Assembly (NCBI GenBank): GCA_947624645.1
Contig: CANQLG010000010.1
Location: 1-64,000 of the forward strand
DNA from: Candidatus Gastranaerophilales bacterium
Lineage (GTDB): Bacteria; Cyanobacteriota; Vampirovibrionia; Gastranaerophilales; Gastranaerophilaceae
Direction: 5' to 3'
Length of the DNA stretch: 64,000 bases
The notes beneath the pieces were generated by a model. That model made no database searches. It was not told the origin of the DNA and saw only the letters and a list, made by a program, of their open reading frames with translations. Position numbers and translations under genes: made by a program. The first letter of the stretch is position 1. Every line of letters starts with the position of its first letter. Below are positions 1 through 7,155 of the stretch, piece after piece.

Positions 1-249
1 ACGTCGATAGAACCTGAGGAAGTAAGGAACAAAATCATACAGGCATTTTCTGCGATAAATTCAAATACTCGAAAAGGAAACCGAGCGTATAACGAAATGT
101 ATATAACAAATCCCGAGGTCATGGGAGTATTTGCGTATAGCCCCGATGATATAGTCGGAGATGTAATAGAGTTTGTCGATAAACAAGAAGGCTTTTTAAA
201 AGAATATGCCATTAAAAAAGATATGCCGTTTATAGTATTTGGTGATTAA
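1..249 (+). CDS. C-terminal end of an unrecognised protein (partial)
   Basis: Reading frame 1 is open from the first base to a TAA at 247-249 and gives 82 residues ending in PFIVFGD. The start lies outside the window. The composition is acidic and soluble-looking (for example SPDDIVGDVIEFVDKQEGF) and I see no motif I can assign. It converges on the cytidylyltransferase gene, whose stop is only 9 bp away. It is real coding sequence by codon use and length of the open frame, but I do not recognise the family. Confidence 0.75.
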   Translation, partial: TSIEPEEVRNKIIQAFSAINSNTRKGNRAYNEMYITNPEVMGVFAYSPDDIVGDVIEFVDKQEGFLKEYAIKKDMPFIVFGD

Positions 250-258
250 AAACTAATA

Positions 259-924
259 TTATTTACTTATATCCTGAGGATAAGTTATTTTAATATTTTT
301 TTCTGAACCCTCTATTACAAATATATCAGCAAGATTATACTTTAAAACTAAAGTGCAGTCATCTGTTGCAGCTGTATAATTATCTTTTATTGCATACTCG
401 TGCGCTTTTTTTATAATATTTATATCAAATCCTTGAGGAGTTTGGCATCTTCTTATAGTATTTCTATCAGGAACGGCTTTAATAATATTATTTTCGTCCA
501 CTTTTATTATAGTATCCGATGAAAATATAGCTGTATTTACTGCTTTGTATTTATCTAATGCCAAAATACAATCCGTAATAATTTTATCCGATACAAAAGG
601 TCTTACTGCATCATGGATAAGCACATTTATATTAGTATCATTTATTGCTGATACTCCAAGATATGAACTTTCTTGCCTTGTTTTTCCGCCTGAAATAATT
701 TTGCTTATTTTTTTTGAAGATATTGCATTTACAATTTTTTCAGATAAATCCATAAAATCCGGATTAGAAACAATAATAATTTCATCAATAAACTTATTAT
801 TATCAAAAGCTTCAATAGAAAGCTGCAATATAGTTTTGCCGGAAATTTTATAAAATTGTTTTGGAATATCTTGCCCAAACCTTGAGCCTGTTCCTGAAGC
901 TAAAATTAATGCGATATTTTTCAT
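259..924 (-). CDS. IspD/TarI-family cytidylyltransferase
   Basis: A CTP-dependent sugar-phosphate cytidylyltransferase of 221 residues. The N-terminal nucleotide-binding loop ILASGTGSRFG with Arg15, followed by PKQF with Lys22, and the central HDAVRPF motif are diagnostic of the IspD/TarI family. IspD makes CDP-methylerythritol in the MEP isoprenoid pathway; TarI-like enzymes make CDP-ribitol for surface polymers. The later segments RRCQTPQGF, TDDCTLVLKY and VIEGSEKNIKITYPQD resemble, from memory, the TarI-like domain of bifunctional cytidylyltransferase/SDR proteins more than classical IspD, so the substrate is open. The protein stops just after ITYPQD, slightly shorter than most relatives. 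No partner gene for either pathway is adjacent. Confidence 0.85.
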   Translation of the reverse strand: MKNIALILASGTGSRFGQDIPKQFYKISGKTILQLSIEAFDNNKFIDEIIIVSNPDFMDLSEKIVNAISSKKISKIISGGKTRQESSYLGVSAINDTNINVLIHDAVRPFVSDKIITDCILALDKYKAVNTAIFSSDTIIKVDENNIIKAVPDRNTIRRCQTPQGFDINIIKKAHEYAIKDNYTAATDDCTLVLKYNLADIFVIEGSEKNIKITYPQDISK

Positions 925-963
925 ATATTACCAATTTGTTTGAATAAATTGTTAAATAGAATC

Positions 964-1355
964 TGGAGACGGAGAGATTCGAACTCTCGTCCGGAATGGG
1001 ATATAAAGAAACGTCTACGAGCGTAGGCCTGTTAATTTAGGTAAAATTACGGCACGAACCTATCCTATAAGATTACCATAGCAGTTTTAACTGGTACGCA
1101 GTTTGGAAGTAAAACTTGGTTCCGCTACTTCCATAACGGAATTGCAGCTTGCATATTGGCGCTATGTTAAACGGCAAGCTGGTCTAACATAACGGCTGAA
1201 CTGCGCTTACGCAGCAAGAGCAGCAGCTCTTGAAAAATCAGCTTTTACTACGTTGTTTGTAGCGTTTATTTTAGTTTGCTCGTTGTTAACCGAGAACAGC
1301 GCTCGGACTCGCAGCTTAGTTACACCAATCCACCCGTCAAATCCAAAACGTCCCC
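964..1355 (-). ncRNA. ssrA: tmRNA (transfer-messenger RNA)
   Basis: Single-piece tmRNA that rescues stalled ribosomes. On the minus strand the 5' end GGGGACG (1355-1349) pairs with the 3' CGTCTCC (971-965) to form the acceptor stem, with one G-U pair. The 3' domain carries the T-arm GAGAGTTCGAATCTCTC, and the 5' side has the D-loop-like TTTGACGGGTGGATTGGTG. The discriminator base is A964; the CCA end is not encoded, since AGATT follows. The tag frame lies at 1207-1263. Length about 392 nt is usual. It sits directly downstream of the minus-strand kinase-like gene. Confidence 0.97.
1207..1263 (-). other. tmRNA tag-peptide reading frame
   Basis: Starting at resume codon GCT (1263-1261) the tmRNA encodes ATNNVVKADFSRAAALAA followed by TAA (1209-1207). 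The ending ALAA is the usual ClpXP-type degron, and the beginning ATNN is the cyanobacterial form as I remember it. The middle part, VKADFSR, departs from the familiar PFAR segment of photosynthetic cyanobacteria. Confidence 0.9.
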
Positions 1356-1414
1356 ATATTCAGTTGTCAATGTACATTTTTATTATTACACAATTATTTA
1401 TACATATCCAGTGT

Positions 1415-2383
1415 TTAGATTAATTTATTTAATAAATCAATTTTTCTTCTGTTACTGTCTTTATCTATAAAATTATCGAAACAATTTGTTAAAAATAATA
1501 CTCTCAATAGATTAGTTTCTTCAAATTTTTCTCCGCATTCCCTCATTGCCGTTAGAAATTTGTTTATAATAATATCTATATATTTTTGAACTTCTTGTTT
1601 TAAAGTTTCATCTGCTCTGCTTTTTTCTATATTAAGAATATTACTTCCATCCAAAATGCCGTATAAAATATCGCCGAATTGTTTTGTTTCCGGTTCTGAA
1701 TTATAACATTTTACGTCAACTAAATTTATTTTTCTTTCATTTCTATCAAGCATTATGTTATTTGGGTTAAGGCAATCAAATCTGTACCCTCTTGAATTTG
1801 AATAAGAAACTTCTTGTATTAATCTTTTAAAAGATTCAATTGGATAATCTGAAAGCTCGCTTAAAAAAGCTATGTACTTTTTTATGGTCTCTTCGGATAT
1901 TCTTCTGTAATTGGTATGTGGAATTCCGTATGTTTTGCCTTTTTGTTTTTTCAACACATAGATTATTTTCGAATATTCACAATTTTCGGGAACTATAATT
2001 TTTGCAATACTTTGTCCTATATTTAAATTTGGTACACTGTCTTGTATTTGTGTAATTTGGGCATTGTCACTTAATCTTTTTGTGTATTGGCAATTATCAT
2101 AAACTTTTAAAACCCACTGTTTATTCCCGGGGATTTCATATACACTGCCTTCGAATCCTGAACCTATTTTATTATCGTTATTATAAATAATGTTTAAGAT
2201 TTCATCTGTAAAATTTGTTTTTTTAGCCCATTTTATAAATGAATTATAAGAATTGTCATTTGGTTCATAATTATTGAAAAAAGCTTGTTTTACAAAGCTA
2301 TCGTTATAGCTATGCTTGGGTCTTATAAACCCGCGCATAACAGGAGCCTTATTTATATTAAAATTTAAATTTTGTATTTTCAT
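1415..2383 (-). CDS. Degenerate protein-kinase-like protein
   Basis: A 322-residue orphan with the skeleton of a protein kinase or aminoglycoside-kinase-like fold. A glycine-rich loop KIGSGFEGSVYEI precedes WVLKVYD with a candidate ATP-binding Lys. Later RFDCLNPNNIML resembles the catalytic loop (Asp, then Asn at +5), and INLVDVKCY stands where DFG would be, with the Asp kept and the Gly lost. The N-terminal 25 residues, NINKAPVMRGFIRPKH, look like a basic leader without a classical signal peptide. Its 3' end lies 60 bp upstream of the tmRNA. Activity is uncertain; it could be a pseudokinase or a small-molecule kinase. Confidence 0.7.
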   Translation of the reverse strand: MKIQNLNFNINKAPVMRGFIRPKHSYNDSFVKQAFFNNYEPNDNSYNSFIKWAKKTNFTDEILNIIYNNDNKIGSGFEGSVYEIPGNKQWVLKVYDNCQYTKRLSDNAQITQIQDSVPNLNIGQSIAKIIVPENCEYSKIIYVLKKQKGKTYGIPHTNYRRISEETIKKYIAFLSELSDYPIESFKRLIQEVSYSNSRGYRFDCLNPNNIMLDRNERKINLVDVKCYNSEPETKQFGDILYGILDGSNILNIEKSRADETLKQEVQKYIDIIINKFLTAMRECGEKFEETNLLRVLFLTNCFDNFIDKDSNRRKIDLLNKLI

Positions 2384-2526
2384 ATTTTAGGTAAAACGAC
2401 TAAAAATTTTAAATTGATGTTTTTATAATTTTTGTAAACAATACTTTCGAATTAATACTTTAGGGTTATACATTTTTCAAATTTATGCTATAACTAATAA
2501 GAATAAATAAAAAAATCGGAGGTATT

Positions 2527-4248
2527 ATGACAATAGGTTCATTTGTATTTATGTTACACTCACATCTTCCATATTACAGAATGGCAGGGATGTGGCCGTT
2601 CGGAGAAGAAAATTTATATGAATGTATGTCAGAAACATATGTTCCATTGTTAAATGCGATTTCTGAATTGTACGAAGAAGAAGGAATAAAAGCAAAATTA
2701 ACTGTTGGGATTACTCCTATACTTGCCGAACAATTAAATGATGAACATTTACAAAACGGTTTTGTTCAATATTTGGATTCAAGAATTAAATCCGTATCAG
2801 AAGACTTGGAAAGATATCCTGATCCTAAAGTTGAACATTCACAACATTTAAAATATTTAGCAAAATATTATTATGATTGGTTTAACCATATAAAAGATTC
2901 TTTTGTTAATAAGTACAATAAAGACTTAATATCGGCATTCAAGAAATACCAAGACTTAGGTTGTATTGAAATAACAACATCAGGTGCGACACATGGATTT
3001 TCTCCGTTGTTATCTGATGATTCAAATTTGAATGCGCAGTTTAAAGTCGGTCAAGATACTACTAAACGATTGTTTGGTAAAAAAGCAAAAGGCTGCTGGC
3101 TGCCGGAGTGTGCATACAGACAAGGTTATGAATTTATCGGAAAAGACGGACAAAAGAAATGGCGTCCTGCTATTGAAGTAACTCTTCAGAATAATGATAT
3201 TGAATATTTCTTTACTGAGTCACACGTTATAGAAGGCGGTAACTCCGTCGGAGAAAGAAGAGTTGTCGGAATATACGGTAATATTGAATATATTCCGCTG
3301 CCAAAAAGAGAAGCAACCGGATATGATACATACTCGGCATATTGGTTACCTGATGCACAAGTTGCGGTTATGGGAAGAAATGACAGAGCAGGGTTCCAGG
3401 TTTGGTCAGCTGCTGACGGATATCCGGGTGACGGTTGTTACAGAGAATTCCATAAAAAAGATGATAAATCAGGTATGAATTATTGGAGAATTACTTCTCC
3501 TAAAACTGATTTAGGCGATAAAATGTTGTATGATCCTGTTTTAGCTATGAATCAGGTTAATTCGAACTCAGATCACTATACTACATTACTGTATCATTTA
3601 TTAAATGATTATAAAAAATCAAGCGGTAAAGAAGGTTTGTTGATGGTATCTTTTGATACTGAACTATACGGACACTGGTGGTTTGAAGGTATCGAATTTA
3701 TTAAACAGGTTGTTAGAAAATTAAATAACTTCCTGCCCGAAATTGAAAGATGTACGGCAGGTGAATATTTGGAAAAGCATCCGCCTGTTGATACTATTCA
3801 AATACCGGAAAGTTCTTGGGGACAAGGCGGTCACTTCTATGTTTGGATGAACCATTTGACCGAATGGATGTGGCCTATTATTCACGGCTGTGAAAAACGT
3901 ATTGTTGATATAGTTTCTAATTACGAAAAAATTCCTGATGATAAGCTGTTGCATAGAGCTTTAAATCAATTGGCAAGAGAAAATCTTTTGCTTCAAAGTT
4001 CTGATTGGCCATTCCTTATCACAACTTGGCAAGCTAAAGATTATGCTACCGAAAGATTTATGGAACATGTTAACAGATTTGAAAAAATTGCTGATATGAT
4101 TGAGGCAAAAAACATCAATGATGCTGAGCTGAAAAAAATAGAGGCTATTGATAACTGCTTCCCTGTTATTGATTACAGAGTATACTTACCTATTCAAGAA
4201 GGTGTTATACCTCAACAGGAAGCTAAATTAGCACCATTGTATCAATAA
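2527..4248 (+). CDS. GH57 1,4-alpha-glucan branching enzyme
   Basis: Glycoside hydrolase family 57 protein of 573 residues, most like the branching enzymes that put alpha-1,6 branches into glycogen. The N-terminal FMLHSHLPYYR is the family's first conserved strand. The candidate nucleophile is Glu194 in GCWLPECAYR and the general acid Asp377 in SFDTELYGHWWFEG, both matching the archaeal and bacterial GH57 branching-enzyme pattern. Length fits the family with its C-terminal helical domain. A strong ribosome-binding site, GGAGG, lies just before the ATG. The gene stands alone and ends in a bidirectional terminator. With the glycogen synthase at 19.6-22.3 kb it suggests glycogen storage. Confidence 0.92.
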   Translation: MTIGSFVFMLHSHLPYYRMAGMWPFGEENLYECMSETYVPLLNAISELYEEEGIKAKLTVGITPILAEQLNDEHLQNGFVQYLDSRIKSVSEDLERYPDPKVEHSQHLKYLAKYYYDWFNHIKDSFVNKYNKDLISAFKKYQDLGCIEITTSGATHGFSPLLSDDSNLNAQFKVGQDTTKRLFGKKAKGCWLPECAYRQGYEFIGKDGQKKWRPAIEVTLQNNDIEYFFTESHVIEGGNSVGERRVVGIYGNIEYIPLPKREATGYDTYSAYWLPDAQVAVMGRNDRAGFQVWSAADGYPGDGCYREFHKKDDKSGMNYWRITSPKTDLGDKMLYDPVLAMNQVNSNSDHYTTLLYHLLNDYKKSSGKEGLLMVSFDTELYGHWWFEGIEFIKQVVRKLNNFLPEIERCTAGEYLEKHPPVDTIQIPESSWGQGGHFYVWMNHLTEWMWPIIHGCEKRIVDIVSNYEKIPDDKLLHRALNQLARENLLLQSSDWPFLITTWQAKDYATERFMEHVNRFEKIADMIEAKNINDAELKKIEAIDNCFPVIDYRVYLPIQEGVIPQQEAKLAPLYQ

Positions 4249-4265
4249 AACATAAATTGCCAATA

Positions 4266-4290
4266 AAAAAGCGGCTATAAGCCGTTTTTT
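4266..4290. terminator. Bidirectional intrinsic terminator
   Basis: The stem CGGCT/AGCCG with loop ATA (4272-4284) is flanked by six A on the left and six T on the right. It can therefore end both the GH57 gene from the left and the vWA operon from the right. Confidence 0.88.
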
Positions 4291-4300
4291 ATTGTGATTA

Positions 4301-5032
4301 TTATTTATTAATAATCGTACCCTGAACCTTTTTTTGCAGGTTAAGTGAATCATGTAAGCTGTCTTTTAATTCAGATGCCGTATTTGCATTATAAAATTTG
4401 CCGGAAGTAACGAGTGCTACACATTTTAATTGATTATTAGCATCTAAATCGCCGACAGATAATGCAATAACATCAATTCTAATATCATCTCTATATTTCA
4501 TAAGTTCTATGACGAAATCACAAGGACTTTCATCGCAATTTTCTCCGCCGTCAGAAAGTAATATTATTCTTTTTTTGGAGGTTGTTTCGCCAAAGTCGAA
4601 GAATGCCGCTTGTTTAAGCGAGTATGTAATAGGAGTCCAACCGACAGCATTAATGGAACTGAGCTTCGAATATATGTTTAAAGAGTTATTAGCTTGAATA
4701 GGGGAAACGAGCTGGGAAGCGGTACAACTCTGTTTGGGAGTGAAACCTGTTCTGTGTCCGTATACTCTTAATCCTACTTGAGTATTAGCAGGAATCATTT
4801 GCAGAGTTTCTTTCATTGTCTCCAGGGCAATATCAAGTTTTGTACTATGACCCAAACGTTCATTCATACTGTTTGAAAAATCAACTATAAAAAGAATTTT
4901 TTCTTTTGAATCATCACCTTCAGGCTCAAAAGCATAGTTGTCCGGTCTTGAATAAGTGAAGTTAGACCCTGCATATACCTTAGCCGACAATGCATTACAT
5001 AATAGTAATAATATAATTAAAAACTTCTTCAT
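4301..5032 (-). CDS. Secreted vWA-domain protein, paralogue 3
   Basis: The last of three tandem vWA paralogues. I start it at ATG 5032 because the residues from there, MKKFLIILLLLCNALSA, form a clean signal peptide; an in-frame ATG 36 bp upstream would add a non-signal extension. After the signal comes one von Willebrand factor A domain with MIDAS motif DFSNS (residues 51-55). Further on, LLSDGGENCDESPCDFV contains a conserved Cys pair shared by all three copies. vWA domains bind divalent metal and protein ligands; the ligand here is unknown. There is no transmembrane anchor after the signal, so a periplasmic or secreted location is inferred. Confidence 0.85.
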   Translation of the reverse strand: MKKFLIILLLLCNALSAKVYAGSNFTYSRPDNYAFEPEGDDSKEKILFIVDFSNSMNERLGHSTKLDIALETMKETLQMIPANTQVGLRVYGHRTGFTPKQSCTASQLVSPIQANNSLNIYSKLSSINAVGWTPITYSLKQAAFFDFGETTSKKRIILLSDGGENCDESPCDFVIELMKYRDDIRIDVIALSVGDLDANNQLKCVALVTSGKFYNANTASELKDSLHDSLNLQKKVQGTIINK

Positions 5033-5101
5033 AATAATCTCGTAAACCGTATGTAAATATACTAACAAAAATTTAATTTATTGTCATTAACCGAAAGTAG
5101 A

Positions 5102-5953
5102 CTAATTTTCAAATTCAAATACATAATTTTTGTATTTATTTGTATCATAAGTATCTGGTATATTGGGTATTTTAACGGGTTGTATATCATTTTTCACAGG
5201 TTGAGAAGAATGTAGTGCTTGTGTAAATTTAGCTTTAAAATCATTAGGTGAATTAACCGAATAATAATTTCCTTTACCTGCATTAGAAATACATTTAAGC
5301 TGCGAAAATGCATTCTCCTCTAAAGTTATACCAATTACGTCTACTTTATAATCATCTCTGAGCTGCATAAGGTTTTTAATATATAAACATGGGTCATCAC
5401 CGCAATTTTCATTGCCGTCGGTAACAAGAATAATATGCTTTAACTTTGCATTCGGGCTAAAATCATTTTGAACAGCCTGTCTTAGTGAATACCCGATAGG
5501 GGTTGCACCTCTTGGCAGATATTTGGATAACTTATTTGATATATTGGAATTATTGTATCTCGCAATAGGTAAAACAAGATTTGAGGCTGTACAGAGCGCT
5601 TCTTTATTTAAAACCAATTTATTTCCGTATCTTTCTACGACTTGTCTATCTGTTATTCCAAAAATTCTTAGACCTATTTTTGTTGATGTACCGACTTCAT
5701 CTAATATATCTCTTATTGCGTCTATGGCAAGAAAACTTTTAGGTGTGTATCCCATTTTTTTATTCATACTGCCGGAAAAGTCCATTATGAATAAAATTTC
5801 TTCATCAATGTTATTATTTATATTTATTTCATTTTGGTTTTTTAAGTCACCGTAACTGTATCGGTTATCAAAAGTATCATAAGTATAAGTTTTATTTAAC
5901 ATACTTTGAAAAATTATAAAGAAGAATAATATTAATATTTTATATTTTTTCAT
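5102..5953 (-). CDS. Secreted vWA-domain protein, paralogue 2
   Basis: Middle member of the vWA tandem, 283 residues. It has a hydrophobic N-terminal signal (ILILFFFIIFQSM), an Asn-rich linker, then the MIDAS motif DFSGS at residues 58-62. LVTDGNENCGDDPCLYI repeats the Cys-pair signature. The last 40 residues form a Pro/Asn-rich tail (PVKNDIQPVKIPNIPD). It lies 26 bp downstream of paralogue 1 and about 70 bp upstream of the start of paralogue 3, which fits one transcript. Divergence from its neighbours is high outside the metal site, so the duplication is old. Confidence 0.85.
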   Translation of the reverse strand: MKKYKILILFFFIIFQSMLNKTYTYDTFDNRYSYGDLKNQNEININNNIDEEILFIMDFSGSMNKKMGYTPKSFLAIDAIRDILDEVGTSTKIGLRIFGITDRQVVERYGNKLVLNKEALCTASNLVLPIARYNNSNISNKLSKYLPRGATPIGYSLRQAVQNDFSPNAKLKHIILVTDGNENCGDDPCLYIKNLMQLRDDYKVDVIGITLEENAFSQLKCISNAGKGNYYSVNSPNDFKAKFTQALHSSQPVKNDIQPVKIPNIPDTYDTNKYKNYVFEFEN

Positions 5954-5979
5954 TTAGAAAAAGCCTTAAATTTAACTGA

Positions 5980-6711
5980 TTAATCATAAAACATAAAAGC
6001 GAAATTTTTATATTTTGTAGAATTATTTTTAATTACATTTATGGGTGTAGCAGATGGTTTAAGGAAAGTTTTAAACGCAGAATTTATTTCGGAAGAAGTT
6101 TGAACATTAACCAATGAGCCTGATGTCATTGAGGATATACAGTTTAGCTGTTTAAAATCTTCAGCATTAACTCCGATAGCAATAATATCAATTACTATAT
6201 CTTTTCTTGTACTCATTAATTCTCTTATATATTTGCATGGGTCGCCATTGCAGCTGTCAGCACCATCGGTTACAAGAATTATATGTTTTTTTGTTGTTCT
6301 GTCACTGACAAAGTCATAGTTTACGGCAAGTCTAAGTGCATATTCCAATGGTGTTGTACCTAACGGAAAAATATTATCCAATGTTGAACTAATTTTGTTA
6401 ATAGAGTTTTGTGTAATAGGAACAACAAGACGAGTTGATTTACAAAGTTCTGAAGGATTTTGTATTAAGGCTATCAATGCAGAATCAACTGATACACCTA
6501 TTGTTCTAAGTCCTATTTTTTCGCTGTTTGGGAATGTTTTCAATACTTCCTTTGCCTGATTAACTGCATTAATATACTTAGGCATTCCGTCAAATTGTTC
6601 CAGCATACTAACTGATGCATCAAAAATAATTAATGTTTCTGTTTGGGCTGATACAGGTAAATTAATAAATAATAATATGTAGAGTACTATTATAAAAGCT
6701 ATTCTTTTCAT
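5980..6711 (-). CDS. Secreted vWA-domain protein, paralogue 1
   Basis: First gene of the vWA tandem, 243 residues. The N-terminus MKRIAFIIVLYILLFINLP ends at a likely signal-peptidase site after SAQ. MIDAS motif DASVS is at residues 31-35, immediately after the signal, so there is no linker as in paralogue 2. LVTDGADSCNGDPCKYI carries the shared Cys pair. The C-terminus ends in a short aromatic stretch, NFAFMFYD, resembling NYVFEFEN of paralogue 2; this shared tail could be an anchor or export signal. The gene starts 36 bp after the terminator that follows the 55-aa peptide gene. Confidence 0.85.
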   Translation of the reverse strand: MKRIAFIIVLYILLFINLPVSAQTETLIIFDASVSMLEQFDGMPKYINAVNQAKEVLKTFPNSEKIGLRTIGVSVDSALIALIQNPSELCKSTRLVVPITQNSINKISSTLDNIFPLGTTPLEYALRLAVNYDFVSDRTTKKHIILVTDGADSCNGDPCKYIRELMSTRKDIVIDIIAIGVNAEDFKQLNCISSMTSGSLVNVQTSSEINSAFKTFLKPSATPINVIKNNSTKYKNFAFMFYD

Positions 6712-6744
6712 ATTACTATATTAACATTATTAATAATTTTAATC

Positions 6745-6776
6745 AAAAAAGAACCCTCAAAATTGAGGGTTCTTTT
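6745..6776. terminator. Bidirectional intrinsic terminator
   Basis: The stem GAACCCTCAA / TTGAGGGTTC with a two-base loop is flanked by six A on the left and five T on the right. Read on the minus strand it ends the 55-aa gene just before the vWA operon begins. Confidence 0.9.
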
Positions 6777-6797
6777 TAAATCTTCTTATTATAATAA

Positions 6798-6965
6798 TTA
6801 ACAACCTATGCCCAACATTTTTTTATACCAACTGAAAGTTTCAATATCACAACCGTTAAAAGTTGCTTTTAAGGACTGTTTTTTAAGATATTTTTCAAAT
6901 TCATCAGTAAATTTAGAATTAATGAGATTATTTGATTTAATGGTCTGAGATGCGGTGTTTGACAT
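6798..6965 (-). CDS. 55-residue peptide gene, unrecognised
   Basis: A small gene of 55 codons from ATG 6965-6963 to TAA 6800-6798. It has a near-perfect ribosome-binding site, AAAGGAGG, 5 bases before the start and its own terminator 20 bp after the stop, which together make it convincing. The product starts MSNTASQTIKSNNLINSK, has a charged helical middle (DEFEKYLKKQSLKA) and ends SWYKKMLGIGC with Cys as last residue; a second Cys lies at position 39. There is no hydrophobic signal peptide. It lies between the four-wing GntR regulator and the vWA operon, on the same strand. I do not recognise the family. It could be a small cytosolic factor or a peptide precursor. Confidence 0.72.
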   Translation of the reverse strand: MSNTASQTIKSNNLINSKFTDEFEKYLKKQSLKATFNGCDIETFSWYKKMLGIGC

Positions 6966-7155
6966 AGGAGCCTCCTTTTATTATCTAGTACATTGTATAT
7001 TAAATGTCTGATGACGGATTATATTATAATTTTAACATTTTTTTTGACTATTTTCATTGACTTATTTGTTTGTTCTTTTTACAATTCAATTAATATGATA
7101 ATTTGAGTTATGTAAAAAATAATTAAAATAATTGTTTTTTTAATTTTAGAATATA

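Noticed and set aside
545-853. Plus-strand 102-codon frame
   Set aside because: Antisense to the cytidylyltransferase; the sense frame has all family motifs.
1276-1470. Plus-strand 64-codon frame
   Set aside because: It lies across the 5' half of the tmRNA and the end of the kinase-like gene, on the other strand, with no ribosome-binding site.
6978-7010. Short inverted repeat TACA-T-TGTA before the 55-aa gene as an operator
   Set aside because: Only four base pairs per arm in A/T-rich DNA; too short to claim as a GntR site.
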